64,000 bases of DNA from Megalonaias nervosa (GCA_016617855.1 JAECUM010096232.1:124001-188000), one strand, 5' to 3'; shown: positions 1 to 12,090, counted from the first letter of the stretch. Numbers and translations: made by a program. Notes: generated by a model from the sequence alone, not told the origin.

Positions 1-157
1 CAATTATTAACCAAACCTTCAATTTTTTTGTAGCACTGACTATAGAAGTATTCTGACCATAAAACAGAATTTTAAAAAAAATAAGAAACAAAAAAAATTC
101 TGGATTTTCTGTAGTTTATGGCATGTTTGCATTTCATCTTGTTTATTGGTAACAAAT

Positions 158-284
158 ATATGAGATTCAGCTCATTTCCTCTAATAATTTTCAGTGTGTA
201 CTGGACGTAAACTAAACAGCATATTTTGATAATGGCAACCTTAGCATATTGTTTGCTAATCATGGTTGGTTCAGAGATGCAGCA
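158..284 (+). repeat. 127-bp direct repeat, copy 1
   Basis: Almost the same sequence recurs at 828-954, with about four mismatches over 127 bp. The two copies are in direct orientation, about 670 bp apart. Confidence 0.9.
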
Positions 285-805
285 TGTTAAATAAGACAAA
301 AGCCAATTATTGAGTAATTATATACAGAATGTATATTATCTAGCCATTATGAAACATCACCTTGTTGAGTAATATTGACAAAGTCTTTTCTCAAAGGAAT
401 AAAATTGGGTCATGCAGTTGTGGTTCACTTTTGGTACATGGATAAGAGAGTTTTTAAAAATCTTATTGTGACCAACCAATTCTTTTGTTTTTGGCATGAA
501 ACTGGAAGCACTCATATGCTCCAAAACTTGTAATTACACTCCATAGTTTTAGTACCTGTATAAATTTGCTTTCACAACTGATTATTAGCATATGTACATT
601 ATATGTTGGGACACCATAATTAATTTTTAAAGTAAGTTTTTGTGCACTGTATGTTCTGGGACACATTGGGATTTTTTTTAGTCATAAGTTGTGGGACACT
701 TTAAATCATTCAAAAACTACATGTCAGAAATGTACTCCAACTGAAATTTTATTTAAAAAAATATAAAACTCTGTACCTGAGGTAAAATTCTTTAATCCAC
801 TGCTT

Positions 806-829
806 CATCATCATCATCATCATCATCAT
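806..829 (+). repeat. CAT microsatellite
   Basis: An uninterrupted CAT run preceded by CCACTGCTT. The same CCACTGCTT(T)CAT context recurs at 955-976, just after the second copy of the 127-bp repeat. Confidence 0.85.
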
Positions 830-954
830 ATGAAATTCAGCTCATTTCCTCTAATAATTTTCAGTGTGTACTGGACGTAAACTAAACAGCATGTTTCGAT
901 AATGGCAACCTTAGCATATTGTTTGCTAATCATGGTTGGTTCAGAGATGCGGCA
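828..954 (+). repeat. 127-bp direct repeat, copy 2
   Basis: Second copy of the unit at 158-284. It sits exactly between two CCACTGCTT(T)(CAT)n segments, as if it had been inserted into the CAT tract with duplication of the flank. Confidence 0.9.
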
Positions 955-1250
955 CCACTGCTTTCATCATCATCATACAACCCTTCTCCTGCACACGTAT
1001 GATCCATTCTTTTGGTGCATGAATATATATTTTAGCTTTCTCATGCTGTGAAAAATTATCGTTGGAGGCAACACATCTGAAGCGGAAACTGCAAGGACTA
1101 AAGTCAGATTTTTTAAAATTTGCACTAGTCATGCTAATTCTCACACTTTTAACCCCGATTTTATTGTCAGTCCATCCAGGATTGAGATCTAAGTACACTA
1201 GAATTTCATCCATGTTAATGATCATATTGTTGGTGAAATCATCTTCCTCT
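955..1250 (-). pseudogene. Decayed pogo/Tigger-like DDE transposase fragment
   Basis: Read on the minus strand, this segment contains INMDE followed by a YLDLNP stretch, then GVKSVRI, and ends with WIIRVQEKGCM. In pogo/Tigger transposases (Tc1/mariner superfamily, CENP-B-like) the corresponding block is NMDETPV, a GxKxV motif, then P-x-IVRVQEKGWM, and the Asp of NMDE is the first catalytic acidic residue. The fragment is short, lacks the later catalytic residues and runs into a CAT repeat, so it is a dead copy. It may extend to about 1.65 kb in more diverged form. The family assignment comes from motif order only. Confidence 0.5.
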
Positions 1251-3005
1251 CTTCTGTCCTTCATCAAATGTTTTTATTTTCTCCAAATCTTCTGGGCATT
1301 GTTAGGTCATCGATGTCTGTGCACGAAGCACTGTGTTGTGTCACTTTAAAAATTGTTCCATTATTTCAATTTATTTTCGAAATTCCAATGAATACCAGTG
1401 AAAAGGAACCAAACTTAGCTTTCATATATCATCTGACTTCGTATCTTCCAAAAAAAAAAAAAAATCGGCACACTTAAAAGAATCCAAAGCTGACTTCCAA
1501 GGTCAGCTTGCTTTGTAATAAACTAACCGTTTTATTGATATCCTTTAAAAAAAATGGGCTTAAAAGTATCCAAAGTTGGCTTTCGAGCTTGGCTTGCTTT
1601 ATGATAAAAATAACCTTTGTCTTTGATGTTCTGTCGGTAAGTTCAATGTGTTTGCTGCTCACTGCCAGTTGTGTTTATTCACCACCAGGGCTTCTGTTTG
1701 CTTGGCATCTGTAGTTATAATTAATACAAATGGGCATTATCATCTGCAGGTAAATAGTATACACAGCAATAACTTGCTTTTATAATACTTTTTGTAACCC
1801 ATGCTAGCAAAATGACTGTCATTTGCACTCAAGTGAATGTATTTTCAAATAATGATTTTTATTTGCGAGATACTGTCATATAGTTGACCTGGATATAATT
1901 CAGTCTTGGTTATTTTGCATCTAACACCTTGTCATGCGTGAATGGCAGTTCTCTTCAAGAAATCAGTTGATTATTTCTCTCTCATTTTTCAATTTTGTTG
2001 GATCCACTTTTCGGTCAGATAACATATTCAAACCTTTGAGTACAACCAAAGATGATTTGTTTCTCAATGTTCGCGTCAATGAACAATGTGTCATGTGTTA
2101 CTGGACATTAGTGATACAAGCTACAGTATATATTCCAACGCTACATATATGGAGTTAATGGATATATTTTATTCTTTGCTTGTGATGAAAAAAAGAGGAA
2201 TAAATGATAACATTACAAGGTTAGTTTCTTTTATTTTATTATCAAATAAGTGTGTTGTTTATCTATTTTATAGCAACGTGCAGTGGGAGGTGTGTGCAAA
2301 TTCAACACAAATTTATTTCGTTTCTTAAATCTTTCGACAAATATAACCTAGGTGAAAAAGTTTCATCATAAGTTCTGGGACAGAAACAAAAAATTATTTT
2401 ATCATATCCCAGTATATATGGTAAATACAGTAATAGGTGAGCAGTGTCAGTCCCCCTTGAGCCTTTTGTTAGATTACAATAATTTTGTTATTTAAAAGAC
2501 ATACAGATTTATGGGAAACTTGTAATGGATTGAAAAGTATGTGGAGGTGGAGAGGGTTTGGAGGCATTCTGCCCATTTCCATTATAGACAAATATAGATC
2601 AGATGATGTTTTCCTAAAATGTATTTAGTAAATAGAATATCAGTTTAATATAAATCACATTTTTGTACATGGTATTTGCTTATTACAAGGATACAGTGAA
2701 ATGCATGGTATATACTTGTATGGCTAGTGTTCTATCAATGCACCACAAACTGCACTAAATGTAATTTTTTAGAATAAAATACATTATTTCAGTAATGATC
2801 AGGAGTTCATGTGCTTACATAGAAAATAAGATTATTTCACACCTGAGCATATGTCTTACATGTAGCACACAGTCACCATTGACTTGTCAATTAAATACGG
2901 ATCTTTGTACAATGAAGTCTACTAAATTGTAACCAAAGCTAACGGAAGAGTCAGGCAGAGAAAGCAACTTCTGGTCTGTTGAAAATTGTTTAGTCTATTA
3001 TCCAC

Positions 3006-3420
3006 TTTTTTAGCTCTCTTGGTCACAGACCAAACGAGCCTATGGGATGGCCTGTTGTTTGTCGGAAGTCCAGCTTGAAAATCTTGTCATTACTACTCTT
3101 GAATGGATGGTCATATCAACATGGTGATTTTACTCAAAGACTTCTTGTGATGTCTAGTTGGTCCTGAAAGGAAATAGTGCCAATCTGACATCCAGTATGA
3201 CAGCTATGGCAACCATCTTGAAAGTCTTGTTTCTTGTGACTTCTCTAAAACAGAAAGTCATATTAACACAGGGTTTCCAGAAGAAGACTTCTTATGATGT
3301 CTTGTTGGTACTAAATCAGAATGGTACAAGTCTGACATCCACAGCAGCTGATTTAAAGATTATGTTGCTGATGAATATCGAAGGAGGTTTCAACACTCGG
3401 CAGTTTTAAGGATAAAAAAT
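3006..3420 (+). repeat. Interspersed repeat R1 (TTTTTTAGCTCT...GGTCACAGACCAA start)
   Basis: The segment begins with a poly-T and AGCTCT motif. It contains two diverged internal units of about 150 bp, each with ACTTCTT(A/G)TGATGTCT followed by a CTGACATCCA segment. Related sequence appears at about 31.86-32.54 kb, on the other strand at 50.29-50.82 kb, and at 57.79-57.96 kb. It has no coding capacity that I can recognise. Confidence 0.6.
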
Positions 3421-4164
3421 GGTCTTATCTTGAATTCCTGGATATTCTTTTTAGCCATTAGAGTGCCAGTCCTTTCAAGGGACTCCTATTTTTAGTGTTG
3501 GGGACGTTAGATTTGAATGTTGGGGACTTTAATTCTACAAGCTACATTTCATTAATCTGATGGAAACAGTTGTCATAGTAGTGTCAGATTATAGACCAGA
3601 TGAATAATGGTGTAAACATAACAGCAAAATGTTGACAGATAGACCATTCACAAGTGAATTGATTCTCAAAATGAGCTGTTAAATTTTCATAAGGGTAAAA
3701 ATGGGATTATTTTTTTAAAGACTCGGCATTAAATTTTTTGACCCAGTTAACCCCATAGAATCAATTAAAACTGATTAAAAACTGTTTCATCTCGCCATGC
3801 ATTTCCTCTGTACCTAGTCAGGCTTTCAGCAGTATCATTGTAGGAAACCATTTGCAATGTTTTTTTATTAAAAAAATATTAATGATGTTGCTTCTGAGTG
3901 AGGAAACATTTTGACAGCATTTACAGGTATTGTGAAGTTGAACACCATAGTTTATAATGCATAATTGTAAATACAGCTTGATTAAGCATTCAAAGTTACG
4001 GTGACAGTGAAAGTTAATTTTTAACTTTGATTTTTTTTTAGAGACAGTTTCATTGATTATGAAAATTTTAAAGTAATAGGTAAAACAATGCGAGTTTAAA
4101 TCAATAAGAATGAATTGTAATTATGAAACCATTTAGCATGATATTGTTGGATTGGTGCTTTCAG

Positions 4165-4260
4165 GTTTGATACCTAAAGATAGGCCTAAATCTCAGACAG
4201 TCCGAGATGTAAAACGTCAGTCAGACCTCAGACGGGATAAATCAAAGAAGGATGAACCAG
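4165..4260 (+). CDS. Exon 1 seen of + gene (basic segment)
   Basis: The acceptor is GCTTTCAG and the donor is CCAG|GTACAG. The 96-nt exon starts with the last two bases of a codon and ends with the first base of one, so it keeps frame. It encodes a very basic stretch (GLIPKDRPKSQTVRDVKR, then QSDLRRDKSKKDEP). Its closing base G joins to AT of the next exon to make an Asp codon. No domain is recognised in it; such Lys/Arg-rich stretches usually link domains. Confidence 0.7.
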
Positions 4261-4359
4261 GTACAGCTTCACAAGTCCTAAAACGTAGAATCCTTTCTCT
4301 GCTCTTATCACATTACCAGCAAGATCTGATTGTTTGATGAATCTTATGAATCTACTCAA

Positions 4360-4532
4360 TGGACCATATATACTTGCATATAAGTCAATCCATCTGCAAA
4401 GAGCAAAGACCCATATCTTCCATTGCAAAATGTGCCAGCACATCAGGATCAGTGCAGCTTGTTTGGAGAAATCAGTAAAACAAACAGCATAGACCTGATC
4501 TGCCAGCACATTGCATGGATTTATTTGAGAAA
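4360..4532. mobile_element. Degenerate copy of MITE family M1
   Basis: CCATATATACTTGC followed by AGACCCATATCT, a GTGCCAGCACATCAGGATC segment and ACCTGATCTGCCAGC matches the M1 consensus described at 31481-31700. The right terminal repeat is eroded. Confidence 0.6.
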
Positions 4533-4587
4533 TATTAAGCACTTCAGTCACCAGTGGTTATGGTTACAGTGAACTTCATTTATTTCT

Positions 4588-5075
4588 CTAGTGACTATGC
4601 ATGGTGTAAGACCACACCCAAACAGGCAAGACATAGTATTTCTCAGTGACTCTGCATGGATTTGGACTGCATCCAAAGTGACAAGACATAGTATTACTCA
4701 GTGACTATACATGGTTTAGGACCACACCCTAACAGGCAAGACATAGTATTACTTAGTGACTATGCATGGATTTGGACTACACCCAAACAGACAAGACAGT
4801 ATTACTCAGTGACTGTGCATGGTTTAGGACCACACCCTAACAGGCAAGACATTGTGTAACTCAGGGACTATGCATGGTTTAGGACCACACCCTAACAGGC
4901 AAGACATTGTGTAACTCACTGACTGTACATGGTTTTGGACTACACCCAAACAGGCAAGACATAGTGTAACTCACTGACTGTGCATGGTTTTGGACTACAC
5001 CCAAACAGGCAAGACATAGTATAACTCATTGACTATGCATGGTTTTGGACTACACCCAAACAAGACATAATAGGC
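4588..5075 (+). repeat. Minisatellite, 55-bp period, 9 copies
   Basis: The start of GACTRTGCATGG recurs at 4593, 4648, 4703, 4758, 4811, 4866, 4921, 4976 and 5031, so the period is 55 bp with one 53-bp unit. Units also share ACCACACCC(T/A)AACAGGCAAGACA. The array lies in the intron before exon 5493-6046. Confidence 0.95.
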
Positions 5076-5418
5076 CAGGCCTTTTCATTTCAGAAATTGT
5101 GCAGATACTTTGAATTCACTATATTTCACAGCATACCACTATTTCATGGTTGAAAGACACTCGAAAATAATGATTTTTCATTTTAAACAATTCAAACCTT
5201 TTCCCAGTCTACAAATTTCAGTACTAAAGAGAATCTAATTTTTCCTAAAACCATTAAAATGTAGATCCACAACAATAAATAAATTCACAGGAAATGACTA
5301 TAATAAGGGAAATAAGAACTAATTTTTTAGACAACCTCAAAATTGGGATCAGTAAATACTTCATTTTCTCCATTTCTTCTCCTTGCAGAACTTCCTTATA
5401 TATCATTCATTTTTCCAG

Positions 5419-5421
<3 letters not shown>

Positions 5422-5452
<31 letters not shown>
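5422..5452. repeat. AT microsatellite
   Basis: Uninterrupted alternating AT, about 15 units, 40 bases upstream of the acceptor of the next exon. Confidence 0.95.
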
Positions 5453-5458
<6 letters not shown>

Positions 5459-5492
5459 TTTTATTGCATGATGTTGTGTATCTCTATTGTAG

Positions 5493-6046
5493 ATGCAGTC
5501 CTTAAAATCAGTAGTGTACCATCCCAATATACACACTCAGATTTTCCTGTGTATGAAAACCTTCCCAAGTCTAAAGCCAGCACCACTGCCAAACCCTGGT
5601 CTATTGTCCTTCCCAACTCCGACAATGTGACAGGCCCAGCCAGACGTAGATCCTTACTTCATCTCATGACACCTAAACCTTTCACCCCTTTTAATAGCCA
5701 GAACACTCTCACCAGTGTATCTATGACCAATCTTGGTTCTACAAGATTTGCAAGCGAACCTTTCATTCCCCAAATAAAAGCTTTCCAGAATTCAACTGCC
5801 TCTACCACAGGAGCAGTGACCATGAACTCTAACTTTGATCAACAAGGTTATCCAGGCATGTCAAAAGACACATTTCCACAGCCATGGGAAAAGAGAGATC
5901 CTGAAATCACAGCAGTGGCAAGCGCAAAAAAATCCTCTAGAGGGCGCTACATGACGATATCTAGTACACAGCCAATCAGATTAGAGAAGAGTCCAGGCCC
6001 AACATCACCAACATTGCACACAGCAGCTGGAGATTTAATAACTCCG
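5493..6046 (+). CDS. Large Ser/Thr/Pro-rich exon of + gene
   Basis: The acceptor is CTCTATTGTAG and the donor is CTCCG|GTAAGT, a near-perfect splice site. The 554 nt give two bases that complete Asp, then 184 open codons ending on a codon boundary. The protein is low in hydrophobic residues and rich in Ser, Thr, Pro and Asn. It includes a basic RRRSLLHLMTPKPFTPF stretch and several SP or TP sites that could be phosphorylated (for example EKSPGPTSPT). It ends in DLITP. This is a disordered linker by composition. No catalytic domain is visible. An upstream in-frame ATG at 5294 lies inside the intron and is not needed, since the exon joins 4165-4260 in phase. Confidence 0.85.
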
Positions 6047-6426
6047 GTAAGTTTGCAGTTATTCATTATTAACTTTGCATTTTTTGTTTTGTGACCACAA
6101 TGTCTGCGAAACCAAGGTTGGATAATGTTGTGATTTCAGTAAGGCATACAAAAAAAGAAATTTCCATCATGTGTATTCAGATGCATAACTTAAGACTTAA
6201 AATCATCTCAGCCCTGCATGACTATAAACAAATGATTTTTTATTTAGTGGAGATGAATGTTGTACCACTTGATCAGTAAGCAAAAAATATATTTGATATT
6301 GGCTTAGGACAAGGGAACATCGGATGAAAATATGACTTTTATCTCTTGCAGTATGAAATATATCCAGCATGAAGCAGTGAGAATAAATTATCCTTAGTTG
6401 ATAAGACTTTCATTGTCTTCCCACAG

Positions 6427-6510
6427 ATGGATGCTGTTCCAGACATTGTGAAAAGCTCCACTGCCAAGTCCAACAGAATATTTGATGAGAAGTCTTTCGA
6501 GAAGGAGATT
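6427..6510 (+). CDS. 84-nt exon of + gene
   Basis: The acceptor is TTCCCACAG and the donor is GAGATT|GTAAGT. It has 28 codons (MDAVPDIVKSSTAKSN, then RIFDEKSFEKEI) with both ends on codon boundaries, so it could be skipped without a frameshift. The first residue Met is internal, not a start. Composition is charged and linker-like. Confidence 0.8.
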
Positions 6511-7007
6511 GTAAGTGCTTTATTTTGGTTCCAGTGTCATATCCATCTCCACCATCAGGTGAAAAAAACATGAATTTTTTTCTGTGACCGCAAAAATGTG
6601 GGCACATTTTTTCTAGTGGCATTGCATGCAGCGCCATTCCTTTAAAGTTATAAAAACTTGATGGGCACATTCATCATGAGGATTAATCATTGCTGGCAAA
6701 TGTAGGTCACCTTGATCTGCTTTTCTCTCCCATTAATAGCTTTCATTTCTTCTTTTTATTTTGTTCAGCTTTACTGATTGTTGTGTGTGTCAATTGTCTA
6801 TCTTGAAAAAGGTTTAATTTCAGTAACCTAATATTCATGCCCTTCAAATGTAGGTCACAGTGACCCACCATTTTGCTTTAATAATCATGCATTGGTGAAG
6901 CAAGTGATTTTTTCATTCGGTGTAAGTTTTGTTCATTGCATGAATTAAAATTCAGACAGATTCATTTTGTTTCCAGTGAAGTTTATATTGTTCTTGTCTA
7001 ATTTCAG

Positions 7008-7034
7008 GAAGATAAGAGAGACTTTTTGACACCG
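7008..7034 (+). CDS. 27-nt microexon of + gene
   Basis: The acceptor is GTCTAATTTCAG and the donor is ACACCG|GTAATA. It encodes nine residues, EDKRDFLTP, in phase 0 at both ends. The ending DFLTP echoes the DLITP that ends the exon at 6046. Its tiny size and symmetric phase make it a likely regulated cassette. Confidence 0.65.
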
Positions 7035-8083
7035 GTAATATTTTCTGCATCAGTAATAGATCAATGTTTCTATTTTTCATGTCTGCTTTTAAAGGCATTT
7101 TGAAGCACAGAAGGTGTAGTCAAACTTTATTACTCTTACTTTCCCCTTGAACTAATCCATTGTTTGAAATATTTACTGCTGTATTACAACAGTGTGTTTT
7201 GATGGGTTGGAACTGTCATTGAAAAATCTTGTAAGGTATCAAAACAACTAATACATGTTTAACAAATACACTAGAACACATAAGTAGAACCATGCAGCCC
7301 AATCTAAGTAGTCCATTTAAGACACTTCAACATGAGACTTCTTGCTGGGTATGGGTCATTCTTCTTTACTAGTATTCTTCTTTGCAAACTTTTGCTATAC
7401 TTCTGTTGTTAAAATTTGGAAAAGTTGTGACATTTTTTATATTGTCTGGATTCATTCTTAGCTTAACCAAATGCTTGATCTTGGAAACTTTTGCACAACC
7501 AATCCTTTCAATCTTAACAAAGTAGTAGTAATAAATAATAATGATAACAGTAAAAATAAAAATAATGAGCTTTTATAAGGTTCAAAGAGATTAAAATCAT
7601 TCAGAGATAAGTTTAGTTGTGTCAGATAATTAATTTCTGAGATTAAACATGAATTAAGACTCAGAATGGACTGGATCCAGACTATAGTAGCCAACATGGC
7701 TATTAGAAATGCAACAAATGGTAGCCCAGACCCAGGAAACTCTCCCAGCCGCCAGGTGTAAGATTAATTAGACCTCAGTTAAGTACTTTTACTGTCTGTC
7801 AGTTGCTTTTTGTACTGTTGGTTGATTGCTGTGTAATTGGAGCATATTTTGAAGGAAAGTTCACCATCTTTTAGACTAGCTGATATTAGGTCATTGAGGA
7901 GATATCCTGAAGCGAGCTTGTCACATTTTCTTTGTTTAATATATTTTGAACCATCTTAGATATCTTCATGAAACTTGGTATGTTTTCTATTAAGACTAGA
8001 CATTGTGTCCTGTAAATAGTGGACTCTGTCTGATTAGCATTTACAAATTGTGTCCTGTATCCATCTATCTATCACAGGGGAAC

Positions 8084-8240
8084 CACAGCGGCTTAGTTGG
8101 TAGAGCATTGGACTTGTAATCCAAGAGTCGAGGGTTCAAAACCTGCCCAGAACATCTTTGTTTGGCTGCCATTGTGTTATCATTTCCTCTGTATGATATA
8201 TCCAATAATATGCCATTAAAGTGCCATTAAAATCCACAAA
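8084..8240 (+). mobile_element. SINE family S3 (tRNA-derived), + copy
   Basis: It has a box A-like GGCTTAGTTGGTAGAGC and a box B-like GGGTTCAAAACC, with an anticodon-arm region GGACTTGTAATCC. The flanks do not pair as an acceptor stem, so it is not a functional tRNA gene. The 3' part (ATATCCAATAATATGCC, then GCCATTAAAATCCAC) matches the minus-strand copy at 32880-32998. Confidence 0.7.
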
Positions 8241-8474
8241 AACAACTCAAACTATTTGTTCTTCACACTATTCTCTGGCTAAGATCTCCTGTACCATTTG
8301 AGATATCATGAAACTTGGTATGCATGTGTATAATGACAGGATTTTGTTGCAAATAATTTAAGCTTTGTTAGTACTTTTAGAGTTATCTTCCTTTTTTTGA
8401 AAATTGTATTTGCATTTTAGTTGTCATTAAAAGTTTGAGGTTTCTTCATGAAACTTTTGTATAATCTTTAGACA

Positions 8475-9795
8475 ATGTCATATATAAGGATGTGCTCAAT
8501 CTTTACAAGGATGAGCTCTGTCAGTACAAAGATGGGCTCTGTCTGTATAAGGATAGGATCTGTCAGTACGAGGATATGCTCTGTGTGTATAAGGATGGGC
8601 TCAGTCTGTACAGGAATGGGCTCTGCCTTGTACAAGGATGGGCTCTGTCTGTATAAGAATGGGCTTTGTACAAGGATGGTTTCTGTCAGTATGAGGATGG
8701 GCTCTATCTGTATAAGGATGGGCTCTGTCTGTATAAGGATGGACTCTGTCTGTATAAGGATGGACTCTGTGTGTATAAGGATGGGCTCTGTGTGTATAAG
8801 GATAGGCTTTGTCTGTACAAGGATGGGCTCTGTCTGTATAAGGATGGACTCTGTGTGTATAAGGATGTGCTCTGTGTGTATAAGGATGGGATCTGTCTGT
8901 ACAAGGATGGGCTCTGTCTATATAAGAACGGGCTCTGTACAAGGAATGTGCTCTGTGTGTATAAGGATGTGCTCTGTCTTTACAAGAATGGGCTTTGCAC
9001 AAGGATGGGCTCTGTATAAGAATGGGCTCTGTACATGGATGGGTTCTGTCAGTATAAGGATGGGCTCTGCACAAGGATGGGTTCTGTACAAGGAATGTGC
9101 TCTGTGTGTATAAGGATGGGCTCTGTGTGTATAAGGATGGGCTCTGTCTTTACAAGAATGGGCTTTGCACAAGGATGGGCTCTGTGTGTATAAGGATGGG
9201 CTCTGTCTGTACAAGGATGGGCTCTGTGTGTACAAGGATGGGCTCTGTACAAGGAATGTGCTCTTGCGTGTATAAGGATGGGCTCAGTCTGTACAAGGAT
9301 GGGCTTTGCACAAGGATGGGCTCTGTCTGTATAAGGATGGGTTCTGTACAAGGAATGTGCTCTGTGTGTATAAGGATGGGCTCTGTGTGTATAAGGATGG
9401 GCTCTGTCTTTACAAGAATGGGCTTTGCACAAGGATGGGCTCTGTGTGTATAAGGATGGGCTCTATGTGTACATGGATGGGCTTTTTCTGTACAAGGATG
9501 GGCTCTATGTGTACATGGATGGGCTTTTTCTGTACAAGGATGGGCTCTATCTGTACAAGGATGGGCTCTGTACAAGGAATGTGCTCTGTGTGTATAAGGA
9601 TGGACTTAGTCTGTAGAAGGATGGGCTCTGTCTTTACAAGAATGGGCTTTGCACAAGGATGGGCTCTGTATAAGGATGGGTTCGGTACAAGGGTGTGCTC
9701 TGTGTGTATAAGGATGGGCTCTCTCTGTACAAGGATGGGCTTTTACTGTACAAGGATGGCCTCTATCTGTACAAGGATGGGCTCTGTCTGACAGG
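8475..9795 (+). repeat. Minisatellite, 21-bp period, about 60 units
   Basis: The unit is GGATGGGCTCTGTSTGTATAA with variants GTACAA and CTTTACAAGAAT. The period is divisible by three, so both strands show long open frames of repeated heptapeptides; these are not genes. A longer pattern (CAAGGAATGTGCTC ... TTTACAAGAATGGGC ... GCACAAGG) is repeated near-identically about 260 bp apart (9089 and 9349), which shows higher-order growth of the array. Confidence 0.95.
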
Positions 9796-10505
9796 TTTAT
9801 GGCCCTTGACAATTAGCTTCCTACTTTCACTTAAGTTGATGCCATTTGGTATGAACATTATCACTTAGGCCTTTTATAGATTTTGTCAGGACAATTCCAT
9901 TTTGGATAGGGTTAAGCCCTTGTCTTCATATAGAAAATTGGAATGTTGCTTGCAATCAGCTTAGCTCAATTACCCATTCAGCATATTCTGATATAATTTA
10001 TTAAGAACTTAGTTATCTCAGTTTCAACTTTTGATGTTATTTTATGGGTTTCGTCTCCTTTGCATCATTGTAGACCCTTAGTTATGGCCCTTATTAATCA
10101 ACTTAAAACCTTACATGGGATGTTGATTTAATCAGCATATCTTAAGAACTATTGCACATTTTGATGCAATTTTATGTAAGCATTCTTTCAATGACATACA
10201 TGTGCTTTTTATGGGTTTGTTTTTTTGTTTACTTCAGTTTGGAGAGAGTTATTGTTCCTGTCATTTATTTTCATATCTTGTATGGGATGTAGCTTGTATT
10301 GATGAATTCTTGAATAGGTTAGATCTGAAGCATTTCACATCATCATTTAGAGGAGTTGTGGTTCCTGATTACCAGTCTCCTAACTTAAAGTTTTTCAAAA
10401 CAGGTTTATGTGTTAAGGTCCGATGGAGTAAATTGTGGGGAATGGGGCCTATTGCCATCCACCCATCACATATAGTTCTAGTTAATGTTTATTTCTATGT
10501 TTTAG

Positions 10506-10642
10506 CTTTTAATGCCAGAGAAGGTGGAAATCCCTGAACGATGGATACCAGACTCTGATGAAGAAGAGGATCAAACAGAAGAAGAAAAACAAAAACGGCA
10601 GGATAAGGCAGACAAGATTAAAAAGATTCTTACTCAACAAAG
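10506..10642 (+). CDS. Acidic/helical exon of + gene
   Basis: The acceptor is TATGTTTTAG and the donor is CAACAAAG|GTTGGT, a weaker site. It has 45 codons plus two bases: LLMPEKVEIPERWIPDSDEE, then a Glu-rich run and a Lys-rich helix ending KKILTQQ. The proline-flanked ERW motif followed by a charged helix is the part that most resembles the region before the last helix of PLEKHA5/6/7 proteins (recalled family pattern, not aligned). A coiled-coil or helical interaction surface is likely. Confidence 0.8.
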
Positions 10643-10749
10643 GTTGGTGCTTTAGAAGTGCACAGATCTGTATATCGTAGTTTATATATCTCTACATACA
10701 TGTGGAAACACTTGCAGAAACATCTCTGAAGTGTGGACATCATGTACAA

Positions 10750-12090
10750 TAACTGCACTCCTGTAGAACTCCCTGTGTAGCTGCAGTATTTTGTACAATA
10801 CCTGCATAGCTGTAGAAAATAGCTATATGAAATGCTGACATTATATTAAATACCTACTTACCATTAGAAACACTTTGAAATATAGTCATTACACTATCAA
10901 ACTTTATATTTGTAGAAAGACTAAGAAATATAGTCATCACACACACTACTACCTTAACATGTTGAATGACTAAAAAATATAGTCAGTACACACACTACCT
11001 GTGAATGTGTAGAAAGACTAAGATTTAGAGTAATTACACACACTACATTTATATCTGTAGAAAGACTAAGAAATATAGTAATATAACACACTACCTTTAC
11101 ATGTGTAGAATAAGAAACATAGTCAGTACATAAGCATTGCCTTTACATGTGTAAAAAGATTAAGAAACATAGTTAATACACACACTATCTTTATATGTGT
11201 AGAAAGACTAAGAAATATAGTCGTTATACACAATACCTTTAGATGTGTAGAAAGACCCAAAAAATAGTCAATACATACACTACCTGTACATGTGTAGAAA
11301 GACTAAGAAATATAATCAATACACACAACTGCCTGTACATGTGAAGAAAGAGTAATAAGTATAGTAAATACACACACTACTTGTGCATGTGTAGAAAGAC
11401 TAAAAAATATAGTCAATACAAACACTACCTTTACAAATGTAGAAGGACTAAGAAATATAGTCAATCCAAACACTACCTGTTCAAGTGTTGAAAGACTAAT
11501 AAATATTCACATTTATATGTGGTGGAAAGACCAAGAAACAGTCATTACACACACCACTTTTTCATGTGTAGAAAGACTAATGAACATAGTTTTAACAAAC
11601 ACTACCTTTATATGTGTAAAAAGACTGAGAAACATAGTAATCACTCTGTATTTGTACAAAGACTTAGAAATGTAGTCATTACACACTGCCTTTACATGTG
11701 TAGGGGACAAAGAAATGTCATTACACACACTACCTTTACATGTGTAGGAAGATCAAGAAATATAGTCATTACACACACCACCTTTACAAGTGTAGAAAGA
11801 CTTAGAAACTTATTAATCACTCACACTACCTTTTACATGTGTAGGAAGACTGAGAAATATAGTCATTACAAACACTACCTTTACATGTGCAGAAAGACTA
11901 AGAAACAGTCATTACATGCACTGCTTTTGCAAATGTAGAAAGAACAAAGAAACAGTCATTACACAGTACCTTTACATGTACATAAAGAACTAAGGAAGTC
12001 ACTACATACACTACATATATAGAATAAACTAAGAGTCATTATATACACTACTACCTTTACATTTTGTAGGAAGACAAAGAAACATAGTCA
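10750..12090 (+). repeat. Minisatellite, about 48-bp period
   Basis: Units contain GTAGAAAGACTAAGAAA, then ATAGTCATTACACACAC and TACCTTTACATGTGT, with many variants. It fills the start of the intron right after exon 10506-10642, with about 27 units. Confidence 0.9.

Larger units (their letters stand above)
1..4164. other. Intronic or 5' flanking sequence of the + gene
   Basis: No exon was recognised here. The stretch holds a 127-bp duplicated segment, a CAT microsatellite, a minus-strand transposase remnant and an interspersed repeat at about 3.0-3.4 kb. The rest is AT-rich unique-looking sequence. Since exon 4165-4260 starts in the middle of a codon, at least the right end of this stretch is intron. 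Confidence 0.6.

Noticed and set aside
8090..8160. Possible tRNA-Thr gene
   Set aside because: Boxes A and B are present but the acceptor arm does not pair, and the same head with a shared 3' body occurs at 32.9 kb, so it is a SINE.
8475..9812. Several open frames of 100-210 codons on both strands
   Set aside because: They arise from a 21-bp tandem repeat whose period is a multiple of three; the peptides are simple heptad copies and appear on both strands.
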